64,000 bases of DNA from an uncultured Verrucomicrobiota bacterium (lineage in GTDB: Bacteria > Verrucomicrobiota > Kiritimatiellia > CAIQIC01 > Lenti-01), in the NCBI GenBank assembly GCA_937860055.1, contig CALMBO010000016.1, positions 1 through 64,000 on the forward strand, read 5' to 3'. The translations under genes were made by a program, and so were the position numbers. Below are positions 8,870-17,246 of this stretch, one piece after another; position 1 is the first letter of the stretch; each line of letters begins with the position of its first letter. The notes under the pieces were generated by a model. It was not told the DNA's origin, ran no database searches, and worked only from the letters and a program-made list of their open reading frames with translations.

Positions 8870-10357
8870 CTACCCTTTCAGCATCTCGTTGATGGCCGCC
8901 GCCGCCTTGCGGCCCTCGCCCATCGCCAAAATCACCGTCGCCGCGCCCAGCACGATGTCGCCGCCCGCAAACACCTTGGGAAGGCTCGTGCGGCCGTTCT
9001 CGTCGGTCACGATGTGCCCCCACTTGTCCACTTCCAGCCCCGGCGTCGTCTGCTCGATCAGCGGGTTCGACTCGTTGCCGATCGCCACGATCACCGCATC
9101 CATCCCCATCTGGAATTCGCTGCCCTTGATTTCGACGGGGCGCCGCCGGCCGCTGGCATCCGGCTCGCCCAGCTCGTAGCGCAGGCATTCGATGCCCGCC
9201 ACCTTGCCGTTCTCCCCCAGGATGCGCTTGGCGTTCTGCAGCATGTGGAACTGCACGCCCTCTTCCTTCGCATGGGCCACCTCCTCCACGCGCGCCGGCA
9301 TTTCGACCTCCGTGCGCCGGTAGATCAGGTGCACCTCCTTCGCGCCGAGCCGCAGCGCCGTGCGCGCCGCGTCCATCGCCACGTTGCCGCCGCCCAGCAC
9401 CGCCACCCGCTGCGCCGCATGGATCGGCGTCACCGCGCGCTCCCGGTCGTACGCCCGCATCAGGTTCGACCGCGTCAGGTACTCGTTCGCCGAATACACG
9501 CCCACCAGGTTCTCCCCCTCGATCTCCATGAACTTCGGCAGGCCCGCCCCCGACCCCACGAACACCGCGTCGAACCCGTCCTTCGCGATCAGGTCCGTGA
9601 TCCGGCGCGTGCGCCCCACCACGAAATTCGTGCGGATCTCCACGCCCATCTTCTTCAGCGTGTCCAGCTCGGCCCGGACGATCGCCTTCGGCAGCCGGAA
9701 CTCCGGAATGCCGTAGACCAGCACGCCGCCCGCCTTGTGGAACGCCTCGAACAGCACCACCTCGTGGCCGGCGCGCCGCACGTCCGCCGCCACCGTGATC
9801 CCCGCCGGCCCGCTGCCCACCACCGCCACCTTCTTGCCCGTCGGCGGCGCCACCACCGGCGCCGCCGCCGCCCCGTGTTCCCGCTCCCAATCCGCCGCGT
9901 AGCGCTCCAGGCGCCCGATCGACACCGCCTTCTCGACGGACTTCAGGCTCTTGCCCACCGTGCAGGGCTCCTGGCACTGCGTCTCCTGCGGGCATACCCG
10001 CCCGCACACCGCCGGCAGCAGGCTCGTCTCCTTGATGACCGCGATCGCCTTCGCCGGATCCCCCTCCGCCAGCGCCGCGATGAACCGCGGGATCGAGATG
10101 CGCACGGGGCATCCCTGCACGCATGGCGCGTTCTTGCACTGCAGGCAGCGCGCCGCCTCCACCCGCGCCTGCTCCTCGAAGTAGCCCAGCGCCACTTCCT
10201 GCATGTTCCGCGCCCGCGCCAGCGGCTCCTGCGCCGGCATCTCCTGCATCGGGATCGACAGCCGGTCCCGCGGCTTCAGGGGCTGCGGAAGCGACTGGAT
10301 CCGCGCCCACTCGGCGCGCGCGGCCTCTTGCAACGATTCGGGGGTGTGGAAGCTCAT
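8870..10357 (-). CDS. nfnB: NfnB: NADPH-side subunit of NADH-dependent ferredoxin:NADP+ oxidoreductase
   Basis: A 495-residue protein of the GltD/NfnB family. The N-terminal region has Cys clusters for two [4Fe-4S] centres (CLQCKNAPCVQGCP and CGRVCPQETQCQEPC). These are followed by FAD-binding GSGPAG, a second dinucleotide fold (VLGGGNVAMD) and the C-terminal GGD...GAATVILAMGEGR signature. Start 10357 overlaps the nfnA stop by ATGA. Glutamate synthase small subunits share this fold, but the immediate pairing with an NfnA-type gene and the absence of a GltB large subunit favour Nfn. With NfnA it couples NADPH oxidation to reduction of ferredoxin and NAD+ by flavin-based bifurcation, or the reverse. 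Confidence 0.88.
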   Translation of the reverse strand: MSFHTPESLQEAARAEWARIQSLPQPLKPRDRLSIPMQEMPAQEPLARARNMQEVALGYFEEQARVEAARCLQCKNAPCVQGCPVRISIPRFIAALAEGDPAKAIAVIKETSLLPAVCGRVCPQETQCQEPCTVGKSLKSVEKAVSIGRLERYAADWEREHGAAAAPVVAPPTGKKVAVVGSGPAGITVAADVRRAGHEVVLFEAFHKAGGVLVYGIPEFRLPKAIVRAELDTLKKMGVEIRTNFVVGRTRRITDLIAKDGFDAVFVGSGAGLPKFMEIEGENLVGVYSANEYLTRSNLMRAYDRERAVTPIHAAQRVAVLGGGNVAMDAARTALRLGAKEVHLIYRRTEVEMPARVEEVAHAKEEGVQFHMLQNAKRILGENGKVAGIECLRYELGEPDASGRRRPVEIKGSEFQMGMDAVIVAIGNESNPLIEQTTPGLEVDKWGHIVTDENGRTSLPKVFAGGDIVLGAATVILAMGEGRKAAAAINEMLKG

Positions 10358-11211
10358 TCCTTCAATCCTTTTTTCACGGCCTCGTTGTGCAGGTTGCAGC
10401 CCGCCGCCGCGATCTTCTCCTGCTCCCGGTACGAGCCCAGCCGCTGCATCATCTGGTCGAAATCCACCTGGTGCCCGTCGAATTCCGGACCGTCCACGCA
10501 CACGAACTTCGTCTTCCCGCCCACCGTCACCCGGCAGCCCCCGCACATCCCCGTCCCGTCGATCATGATCGTGTTCAGGCTCACCACCGTCGGCACCCCG
10601 TACGGCTTCGTCGTCAGCGCGCAGAACTTCATCATGATCGGCGGCCCGATCGCCACCGCCAGGTCCGGCTTGGGATCGCCCTCGCACAATTCCTTCAGCG
10701 GCGCCGTCACCAGCCCCTTCCGCCCGTACGATCCGTCGTCCGTGCACACGATCACCTCGTCCGCGATCGCCCGCATCTCCTTCTCCAGGATCACCAGCTC
10801 CTTCGTCCGCGCCCCGATGACCACCACCAGGCGGTTCCCCGCCTCCTTCATCCCCTGCGCGATCGGATACAGCGGCGCCACCCCGATCCCGCCGCCCACG
10901 CAAACCACCGTCCCGAACTTCTCGATGTGCGTCGGCCTCCCCAGCGGCCCCACCAGGTTCGCGATCTTCTCCCCCTCCTCCATCCGGGCCAGCAGCTTCG
11001 TGCTCTTCCCCACCGCTTGGAAGATGATCGTGATGCTCCCCTCCTTCGCGTCCGCGTCCGCGATCGTCAGCGGTATCCGCTCCCCGAACTCCGTGTCCAG
11101 CTGCAGGATGATGAACTGCCCCGGCTTGCGCTCCTCCGCGATCAGCGGGGCGCGGATCCGCATCCGGTACACGTCCTGCGAAAGCTGTTCCTTGGATAGT
11201 ATCTGGTTCAT
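10354..11211 (-). CDS. nfnA: NfnA: ferredoxin/NAD-side subunit of the Nfn transhydrogenase
   Basis: A 285-residue ferredoxin-reductase-type flavoprotein with an FAD domain (residues about 1-95), an NAD domain (VCVGGGIGVAPLYPIA, VVIGARTKELVILE) and a C-terminal [2Fe-2S] ligand region (DGTGMCGGCRVTVGGKTKFVCVDGPEFDGH). The GMCGGCR...CVDGPEFDGH signature is typical of NfnA/SudB and separates it from PyrK, whose paralogue is at 17.2 kb. First gene of a two-gene operon with its own promoter at 11250-11278. It fits an anaerobe that also has the [FeFe] hydrogenase at the right end of the window. Confidence 0.9.
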   Translation of the reverse strand: MNQILSKEQLSQDVYRMRIRAPLIAEERKPGQFIILQLDTEFGERIPLTIADADAKEGSITIIFQAVGKSTKLLARMEEGEKIANLVGPLGRPTHIEKFGTVVCVGGGIGVAPLYPIAQGMKEAGNRLVVVIGARTKELVILEKEMRAIADEVIVCTDDGSYGRKGLVTAPLKELCEGDPKPDLAVAIGPPIMMKFCALTTKPYGVPTVVSLNTIMIDGTGMCGGCRVTVGGKTKFVCVDGPEFDGHQVDFDQMMQRLGSYREQEKIAAAGCNLHNEAVKKGLKE

Positions 11212-11249
11212 GCGTTTTCGGTCTCCTGCCCGTCAGGCAATATTGGCGG

Positions 11250-11278
11250 ATACTAGCCCCCCCGCCCTCCCCCCGCAA
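11250..11278 (-). promoter_or_regulatory. Sigma70-type promoter for nfnAB
   Basis: Reading leftward: TTGCGG (11278-11273), a 17-bp G-rich spacer and TAGTAT (11255-11250). Transcription would begin near 11243, about 30 nt upstream of the nfnA ATG at 11211. The -10 is good and the -35 moderate. Confidence 0.5.
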
Positions 11279-11370
11279 AGGATTTTCCGCGTGGATTGAG
11301 GAAATCTCCCCCCGCCCCCCCCGCCTGGCTCCCCCCACCGGAAAGGCCCCCGCCCCCCTGGGCAAAAAAG

Positions 11371-11446
<76 letters not shown>

Positions 11447-11463
11447 ACCCAAAGTGTTCCGCG

Positions 11464-11493
11464 TGTATAGCGGGTTTCCCCCGCCCCTGTCAA
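11464..11493 (-). promoter_or_regulatory. Promoter of tRNA-Phe
   Basis: Reading leftward: perfect TTGACA (11493-11488), an 18-bp spacer and TATACA (11469-11464). The predicted start lies about 10 nt before the tRNA 5' end (11446), as expected for a stable-RNA gene with a very short leader. Confidence 0.7.
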
Positions 11494-11512
11494 TCATGGG
11501 CTCGGATAAAAC

Positions 11513-11630
11513 GGCAACGCAAGAGACGCGAACAACGCAAAGGTTCGCAAGCACCGGGCATCTTCTTTCCATATTTTTAGGCTGCTGCGTTTGCGTTCCT
11601 TTTGCGCCCCTTGCGCCATTTGCGTTAACG
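11513..11630. repeat. Inverted clusters of GCAA-type short repeats
   Basis: The left arm (11513-11551) is a series of CGCAA / ACGCAAAGG units. The right arm (11584-11630) is the complementary series (TTGCG units), so the two face each other around an AT-rich centre (11560-11580). This is the only notable content of the 259-nt gap between tRNA-Phe and the HIT gene. Similar GCAAAG strings are common dispersed repeats in many bacterial genomes; copy number here is unknown. Confidence 0.5.
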
Positions 11631-11705
11631 GATGCTCCGGCTGCCGTCCTGTTTTCCTGTGTTTCCTGCTTTCCTGTTGGGGTCCCCTTCTCTTATCTTC
11701 CCCCC

Positions 11706-12083
11706 ATGAACCCGCCCTGCCCCTTCTGTCACCTCCCCCCCGGCCGCATCCTCGCCGCCGACGGTCCCTGCATCGCCTTCCGCGACGGCTTCCCCGTCAG
11801 CGAAGGCCACACCCTCGTCATCCCCCGCCGCCACGTCCCCTCCTTCCGCGAACTCACCCCCGACGAATGGGCCGCCGCCCACCGCCTCGCCCGGAAACTC
11901 GCCGCCGACCTCCAGGCCGCCGACCCCTCCATCACCGGCTTCAACTTCGGCGCCAACGACGGCGAAACCGCCGGCCAGTCCGTCTTCCACTGCCACCTCC
12001 ACCTCATCCCCCGCCGCGCCGGCGACCACCCCTCCCCCCGCGGCGGCATCCGCGGCGTCATCCCCCACAAAGCCCACTACTAG
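11706..12083 (+). CDS. HIT-family nucleotide hydrolase/transferase
   Basis: A 125-residue protein. ATG 11706 is chosen because the sequence then begins MNPPCPFC, a usual HIT-protein start; the open frame upstream runs through non-coding repeats. It contains SEGHTLVIPRRHV and the histidine triad HCHLHLIP near the C-terminus, whose middle His attacks the alpha phosphate of nucleotide substrates. The CPFC pair at the N-terminus suggests a zinc site with later His residues. Such proteins hydrolyse AMP-lysine-like adducts or dinucleoside polyphosphates; the exact substrate is unknown. The gene is convergent with ligA. Confidence 0.88.
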   Translation: MNPPCPFCHLPPGRILAADGPCIAFRDGFPVSEGHTLVIPRRHVPSFRELTPDEWAAAHRLARKLAADLQAADPSITGFNFGANDGETAGQSVFHCHLHLIPRRAGDHPSPRGGIRGVIPHKAHY

Positions 12084-12097
12084 CCCCCTCCCCTGCA

Positions 12098-12115
12098 CGG
12101 CGGGAAGGCGCCGCC
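12098..12115. repeat. Dispersed GC-rich motif, copy 1
   Basis: CGGCGGGAAGGCGCCGCC, preceded by a C/T-rich tract, lies between the convergent HIT and ligA genes. The same 18-mer recurs exactly at 47132-47149 and with one change at 14384-14401, each time in intergenic DNA after a pyrimidine tract. It can form a short GGCGG/CCGCC hairpin. Confidence 0.6.
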
Positions 12116-12176
12116 TGTGCCCCCTATTCGCGCCATTCCTTTCATTCGTAGTGAAAGCGGCTGCCCGCCCCCGCCC

Positions 12177-14300
12177 CTATCCCAGTTTGTTCAGGAATTC
12201 CGCCTCGTCCAGGATCGGAATCCCCAGCTTCTGCGCCTTCTCCAGCTTGCTCCCCGCCTCCGCCCCTGCCACAACAATGTTCGTGGTCTTGCCCACGGTT
12301 TCGGCCACCGTCGCCCCCCGCTTGCGCAGCTCCTCCTGCGCCTGCTCCCGCGTGAATTTTTCCAGCGTACCCGTGATCACCACGCGCTTCCCGAAGAAAT
12401 ACCCGTCCCGGTCCGCCCCCGCCGCGACCTTCTCCACGCGGTCGAACCTCACCCCCGCCTTCCGCAGCTTCTCGATCACCGCCCGGTTGCGCGGATTGGC
12501 AAAGAATTCCACCACGCTCCGAGCCACGATTTCCCCGATATCCCGCACCTTCGCCAGCGCTTCCGCGTCCGCCGCCATCAGCGAATCCAGCGACCCCAGC
12601 TCCTGCGCCAGCGTCCGCGCCAGCCCCTCGCCCACGTTCGGAATCCCCAGCCCGTGCAGCAGCCGCCACAGCTCGCTGCCCTTGCTCGCCTCGATCGCGG
12701 CGGCCAGCTTGCGCGCCAGCACCATCGACGGCGCCTTCCCGTCCGCCACGCGGTTCGGCCGCCGCAGTTCGATGGCTTCCGCCGTCAACGCATACAGATC
12801 GGCCACATCCCGCACTGCCGGAGGCAGGACCTTCGTTTCCGTTCGCACGCCGAACAATCCCTCGTCCGCCGCCTCCTGGACGGTCCGTTCCGTGGTCAGC
12901 GATTCGACGATCGCCTCCCCGAAGCCGTCGATGTTCATCGCCTTGCGCGCCGTGAAATGCTCGATGCGCCCCCGGATCTGCGCCGGGCAATCCAGGTTCT
13001 CGCAGCGCCATGCCGCCGCCTCCGGATCGCGGACGATCCCGCCGCCGCATGCCGGGCACTTCCCGCCCGCGTGCGCGGACAAATCAAACGGCTTCGTCCC
13101 CCAGGGCCGCTTTTCCGCCACCACCGCCACCACCGCCGGAATCACCTCGCCGGCCTTCTCGATGATGACTGTGTCGCCGACGCGGATGTCCTTGCGCTTG
13201 ATCTCGTCCTCGTTGTGCAGCGTCGCGCGCGAAATCGTCGATCCCGCCAGCTCCACCGGCTCCAGCTCCGCCACCGGCGTCAGCACGCCCGTGCGGCCCA
13301 CCTGCAGCGTGATGGCCCTCAACACCGTCTGCGCCTGCTCGTGCGAATACTTGTAGGCCATGGCGAAGCGCGGCGCCTTGGCCGTCGTCCCCAGCTGCCG
13401 CCACAAGGCCAGCCGGTTCACCTTCACCACCGCGCCATCCATCTCGTATTCCAGCTCGCCCTCGCGCCGTTGCAGCTCCTCCGCGCGCGCAACAACCTCT
13501 TCGATGCCGCGGCACTCCCACCACAGCTTCGCGACCGGGAATCCCAGCTTCGCCAGTCCCCGCAGCACGTCCGCCTGCGTCTCGAACTCCACCCCCTCCA
13601 GCGCCCCCGTCGCATACAGCACCGCGGAAAGCGGCCGCCCCGCCACCACCTTCGGATCCAGCTGCTTCAGCGAGCCGGCCGTCGCGTTGCGCGGGTTCGC
13701 GAACAAGGCCTCCCCGGCCTTTTCGCGCTCCGCGTTCATCTTCGCGAACGCCGCCTTCCCCAGGTACGCCTCGCCCCGCACCTCCAGCACCGCCGCATCC
13801 GTCGGAATCCGCAGCGGGATCGCCCGGATCGTCTTCGCATTGGCCGTGATGTCGTCGCCCGTCTTGCCGTCGCCCCGCGTCGCGGCCACCTTCAAAACCC
13901 CGTGCTCGTAGCGCAGGCTGATGGACACGCCGTCCACCTTCGGCTCGATCACATAGTCGACCGATTCCACCCCCAGCGCCTTCCGCACCCGCGCATCGAA
14001 CTCCCGCATCTCCTCCACGCTGTACGTGTTGTCCAGCGACATCATCGGGACGGCATGCTTGACCTGCTGGAACCCCTCGATCGGCGCCCCCCCCACCCGC
14101 TGCGTCGGAGAATCGGGCGTCGCCAGCTCCGGATGCGCCGCCTCCAGGTCCTGCAGCTCCCGCATCAACCGGTCGAACTCCCGGTCGGAGATTTCCGGCT
14201 TCGCCTCCACATAGTACAGGCGGTTGTGCCGCTCCAGCTCCGCGCGCAGGAATTCCGCGCGCTTCTTCGCTTCGGCAAGGCTCTGGACAGGCTGCTCCAT
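12177..14300 (-). CDS. ligA: NAD+-dependent DNA ligase LigA
   Basis: A 707-residue protein of standard length. Domains in order: NAD+-binding Ia (HNRLYY and later residues), adenylation domain with the nucleophile Lys in EPKVDG (K121), OB fold (GDTVIIEKAGEVIP), zinc finger (CPACGG...CENLDCPAQ), helix-hairpin-helix repeats and a C-terminal BRCT domain (KRVVITGTLEKFTREQAQEELRKRGA). It seals nicks in replication and repair. The ATG at 14300 is chosen because it begins the family N-terminus; the frame continues upstream through a repeat-rich gap but has no homologous sequence there. Confidence 0.97.
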   Translation of the reverse strand: MEQPVQSLAEAKKRAEFLRAELERHNRLYYVEAKPEISDREFDRLMRELQDLEAAHPELATPDSPTQRVGGAPIEGFQQVKHAVPMMSLDNTYSVEEMREFDARVRKALGVESVDYVIEPKVDGVSISLRYEHGVLKVAATRGDGKTGDDITANAKTIRAIPLRIPTDAAVLEVRGEAYLGKAAFAKMNAEREKAGEALFANPRNATAGSLKQLDPKVVAGRPLSAVLYATGALEGVEFETQADVLRGLAKLGFPVAKLWWECRGIEEVVARAEELQRREGELEYEMDGAVVKVNRLALWRQLGTTAKAPRFAMAYKYSHEQAQTVLRAITLQVGRTGVLTPVAELEPVELAGSTISRATLHNEDEIKRKDIRVGDTVIIEKAGEVIPAVVAVVAEKRPWGTKPFDLSAHAGGKCPACGGGIVRDPEAAAWRCENLDCPAQIRGRIEHFTARKAMNIDGFGEAIVESLTTERTVQEAADEGLFGVRTETKVLPPAVRDVADLYALTAEAIELRRPNRVADGKAPSMVLARKLAAAIEASKGSELWRLLHGLGIPNVGEGLARTLAQELGSLDSLMAADAEALAKVRDIGEIVARSVVEFFANPRNRAVIEKLRKAGVRFDRVEKVAAGADRDGYFFGKRVVITGTLEKFTREQAQEELRKRGATVAETVGKTTNIVVAGAEAGSKLEKAQKLGIPILDEAEFLNKLG

Positions 14301-14383
14301 CGCCCCCTTTTTATCCCATTTTCCCTCCTGCTCCAAGTCCAACTTGGAGATTCCGCCCCCCGCCGTCCGCCCCCTCTCCTCCG

Positions 14384-14437
14384 CGGCAGGAAGGCGCCGC
14401 CGCCCCCCCACCCCCGTTTTTCCACGCCATGGAACAC
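14384..14437. repeat. Composite intergenic repeat: GC-rich motif copy 2 plus a degenerate CCA/TGG palindrome
   Basis: CGGCAGGAAGGCGCCGCC (14384-14401) is a one-base variant of the motifs at 12098 and 47132. It is followed at 14417-14437 by TTTTTCCAC, GCC, ATGGAACAC, a decayed half-symmetric relative of the palindromes at 22447-22490 and 47167-47218. The same two elements occur in the same order after comEC, so they appear to form one composite unit. Confidence 0.5.
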
Positions 14438-14499
14438 CTTCGCAACGCCGCGCCGGAAAATCACCCCGCCCGGGCCCGCTGTCCGCAGGACGTGGATGT

Positions 14500-14680
14500 A
14501 GAGGATTTCTTCCGGATTTGGACGGGCTTTCCCGCGGAAATAAGGGGTGGATTTTTCGATGATGGCGCATCGCGGGCGACCCGAGCCGGATACGAATCCG
14601 CGAGCGGTCGCCCGCGATGAGCCAGCGCGAAAAAGACGCCCCTTGGTTTCCGCGCCGGCCAAATCCGGAAGAAATCCTCT
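14500..14680. repeat. 181-bp foldback element with 22-bp perfect ends
   Basis: Bases 14500-14521 are the exact reverse complement of 14659-14680. Inner arms 14568-14581 and 14606-14619 are also exactly complementary, and the sequence between outer and inner arms matches with scattered mismatches. The centre holds a small CGGAT/ATCCG hairpin around 14587-14600. The 418-nt gap between divergent ligA and fumarase consists mainly of this element and the composite repeat upstream of it. It has no coding potential I can support. A MITE-like insertion or a transcribed long hairpin are both possible. Confidence 0.75.
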
Positions 14681-14718
14681 TCTCATTCTCCCCCCCACCC
14701 TCTATCCTTCCCTGCACC

Positions 14719-16113
14719 ATGACAACCACCCCCGCCACCCGCGTCGAAACCGACTCCCTCGGCCCCCGCAACGTGCCCGCCGATGCCCTCTACGGCGCCC
14801 AGACCTCCCGCTCCATCGAGAACTTCCGCCTCTCCGGCACCCCCCTGCCCATCGAGATTGTCCATGGCATGGCCCTCCTCAAGCTCGCCTGCGCCCGGGC
14901 CAACGCCCGGCTGGGGCTCCTGCCCGCCAACAAGGAAAAAGCCATCGCCGACGCCTGCCGCGCCGTCCTTTCCGGCGCCCACGACCGCGAGTTCCCCATC
15001 GACCTCTACCAGGCCGGTTCCGGCACCTCCTCCCACATGAACCTCAACGAGGTGCTCGCCAACCTCGCCAACGAATCCCTCGGCGGAAAACGCGGCGCCA
15101 AGTCGCCCGTGCATCCCAACGACGACGTCAACATGGGGCAGTCCACCAACAACTGCTTCCCCTCCGGCGCCAAGATCGCCGTCCTCGGCCAGACCCTCCT
15201 CCTGCTCGACGCCCTCGCGGTCCCGGAAAAGACCCTCCGCGCCAAGGCCGTCGAATTCGCGGGCCTCCTCAAGACCGGCCGCACGCACCTGCAGGACGCC
15301 GTGCCCGTCACCCTCGGCCAGGAATTCGGCGCCTACGCCCACGCCATTGGCCTGGCCGCCGCCCGCATCCGCGACGCCGCCGACCGCCTGCGCGAACTCG
15401 GCGTCGGCGGCAACGCCGTCGGCACCGGCATCAATACCAAGCCTTCTTTCCGCGCCGAAATCATGGCGGCCCTCCGCGAGGAAACCGGCGGCGACTTCCG
15501 CCATGCCGGGGACGGCATCCACCTCACGCAGTTCATGACGGACTTCGCCCACCTGTCCGCCGCCTTCCGCTCCGCCGCCCTCGACCTCCAGCAGATCGCC
15601 AACAACCTGCGCCTCCTCGCGTCCGGCCCCCTCACCGGCATCGGCGAGATCCGCCTGCCGCCCGTCGAACCCGGCTCCAGCATCATGCCCGGCAAGATCA
15701 ATCCCTCCATCTGCGAGGCCGTCAACATGGTCTGCATGCAGGTGCAGGGCCTCGACCACGCCACCGCCCTCGCCTGCGGCGCGGGCCAGCTCGAGCTCAA
15801 CACCCACATGCCCCTCATCGGCGCCAACACCCTCCAGGCCGCCAAGCTCCTCTCCGCCGCCTCCCGCGCCCTTGCCGACAAGTGCATCGCCGGCATCGCG
15901 GCCGACGAAGACGCCTGCCGCCGCAACCTCGAGCGCAGCGCGGGACTCCCCACCCTCCTCAATCCGCGCCTCGGCTACGACCGCGTCGCCCAGCTCGTCA
16001 AGGAAGCCCTCGCCTCCGGCAAGACCCTGCGCGAGATCGTCCTCGAGAAAAAGCTGCTCGCCCCCGCCGAATACGAAGCCCTGCTCGCCTCCTCCACCGC
16101 GCCGAACCTGTGA
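14719..16113 (+). CDS. fumC: Class II fumarate hydratase
   Basis: A 464-residue member of the fumarase/aspartase superfamily with the signature GSSIMPGKINP. Other conserved blocks are SGTSSHMNLNEVLAN, VHPNDDVNMGQSTN and GRTHLQDAVPVTLGQEF. The His in GRTH corresponds to the catalytic residue of FumC, where aspartases have Gln, so fumarase (fumarate to malate) is favoured over aspartate ammonia-lyase. The NNCFPSG block is atypical, which leaves some doubt. ATG 14719 starts the family N-terminus. The stop overlaps the next gene (GTGA). Confidence 0.82.
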   Translation: MTTTPATRVETDSLGPRNVPADALYGAQTSRSIENFRLSGTPLPIEIVHGMALLKLACARANARLGLLPANKEKAIADACRAVLSGAHDREFPIDLYQAGSGTSSHMNLNEVLANLANESLGGKRGAKSPVHPNDDVNMGQSTNNCFPSGAKIAVLGQTLLLLDALAVPEKTLRAKAVEFAGLLKTGRTHLQDAVPVTLGQEFGAYAHAIGLAAARIRDAADRLRELGVGGNAVGTGINTKPSFRAEIMAALREETGGDFRHAGDGIHLTQFMTDFAHLSAAFRSAALDLQQIANNLRLLASGPLTGIGEIRLPPVEPGSSIMPGKINPSICEAVNMVCMQVQGLDHATALACGAGQLELNTHMPLIGANTLQAAKLLSAASRALADKCIAGIAADEDACRRNLERSAGLPTLLNPRLGYDRVAQLVKEALASGKTLREIVLEKKLLAPAEYEALLASSTAPNL

Positions 16114-17174
16114 CCGCCCCGAGTCCAGTCCCGGGCGCGGACGGCCTCCGCCACGGCGCCCTGCAGGCCAGCGGCCTGCCCGCGCGCATCCTCGCTGTCC
16201 TGCGCGCCAGCGGCTGGACCACCCTCGGCGACCTCCGCCATCCCCTCCCCCCCGCCGACAAGCTCGACGCCGACGACCGCGCCCTGCTCTCCCGCGTGGC
16301 CGCCTACGCCTGCGCCGCCGGCGAAGGCCGCCCCCCCCCGCTGGATCTCCGCGAATGGCTCGCCCTCTTCCTGCCGCCGCGCCTGGCCGATGTCGTCCAT
16401 CTCCACTACGGCCTGCGCGAACCCGCCGCCGCCCTCTCCCTCCATGAAGCCCGCCTGCGCGACACCGGCTTCCGGCTCGGCGTCACCCGCGAGCGGGCCC
16501 GCCAGCTTCTCGCCCTGGCCTTCGAATCCCTGCGGCAGGCCCTGCCGCTCCAGGCGGCCGAACCCCTCTACCGCGCCGCCCTCGGCGCCCTGCGCTCCGC
16601 CGGCGGCGTCCTGGATTCCACCGCCCTGGCCCGCCGCGACGATCCCGAATGGGGCGGCTCCTCCCCCGTCGGCGCCTTCCTCCTCCTGGCGCACCTCGTC
16701 CCCGGGCGCCTGACCATCTACCGGGAGTTCTTCAGCGAATTTTCCGCCACCCTCGTCGAACGCGCCGAGAAGGCCCTCCACGACCGCCTCGCCGCCGCGA
16801 AAGGACTCCTGCCCCTCTCCGAAATCGCCGCCGGCCTGCCGAAATCCGCGCGGCCGCCCGGCGTCCCCTCCGCCGAGCCCCTCCTTCTCGCCCTCCTGCG
16901 CCATCTACCCGACACCCTCGCCACCCGCGATGGACGCGCCGGCCTCGCCGCCCGCGATGGCGCCGAACTCCTGCGCGAAATCCTCGCCGCCACGGGCGAA
17001 GCCCCCCTGCGCGCCCTCGTCGATGCCTTCAACGAACGCGTCCATCCCGAATGCCGCCGCGGCAGCGGCTATGTCCGCGATGTCCTCCAGCGCGACTCCC
17101 GCATCCGCAAGACCGCCCCCGGACGCTACGCCCTCCCCGGCGGCCTCCAGGCCGACCTGCCCCTCCGCCCCTGA
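16110..17174 (+). CDS. Predicted DNA-binding protein with alpha-CTD-like, sigma region 4-like and winged-helix-like parts
   Basis: A 354-residue protein starting at GTG 16110, which overlaps the fumarase stop. Residues about 20-45 (GLPARILAVLRASGWTTLGDLRH) resemble the helix-hairpin-helix of the RNA polymerase alpha C-terminal domain. Residues about 97-143, ending GVTRERARQLLALAFESLRQ, resemble sigma70 region 4, which binds -35 elements. The C-terminus (residues about 310-345, YVRDVLQRDSRIRKTAPGRYAL) resembles the end of HARE-type winged helices. There is no sigma region 2, so it should not melt promoters by itself. The role is unknown; it could be a transcription modulator. All domain calls are by eye. 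Confidence 0.6.
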   Translation: MTAPSPVPGADGLRHGALQASGLPARILAVLRASGWTTLGDLRHPLPPADKLDADDRALLSRVAAYACAAGEGRPPPLDLREWLALFLPPRLADVVHLHYGLREPAAALSLHEARLRDTGFRLGVTRERARQLLALAFESLRQALPLQAAEPLYRAALGALRSAGGVLDSTALARRDDPEWGGSSPVGAFLLLAHLVPGRLTIYREFFSEFSATLVERAEKALHDRLAAAKGLLPLSEIAAGLPKSARPPGVPSAEPLLLALLRHLPDTLATRDGRAGLAARDGAELLREILAATGEAPLRALVDAFNERVHPECRRGSGYVRDVLQRDSRIRKTAPGRYALPGGLQADLPLRP

Positions 17175-17246
17175 TCCTTTTTCCGCGCCCGCGAAGGCGC
17201 ACCGTGCCCCCTTCCCGTTTGACCGCCCCTCACGACCTTCGCGTCT

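Noticed and set aside
8870..10357. Glutamate synthase small subunit (GltD)
   Set aside because: The family overlaps, but there is no GltB gene and the partner is NfnA-type, so Nfn is preferred.
14500..14680. Intact insertion sequence
   Set aside because: Only 181 bp with no transposase ORF and no visible target duplication, so only a MITE-like or hairpin element is supportable.
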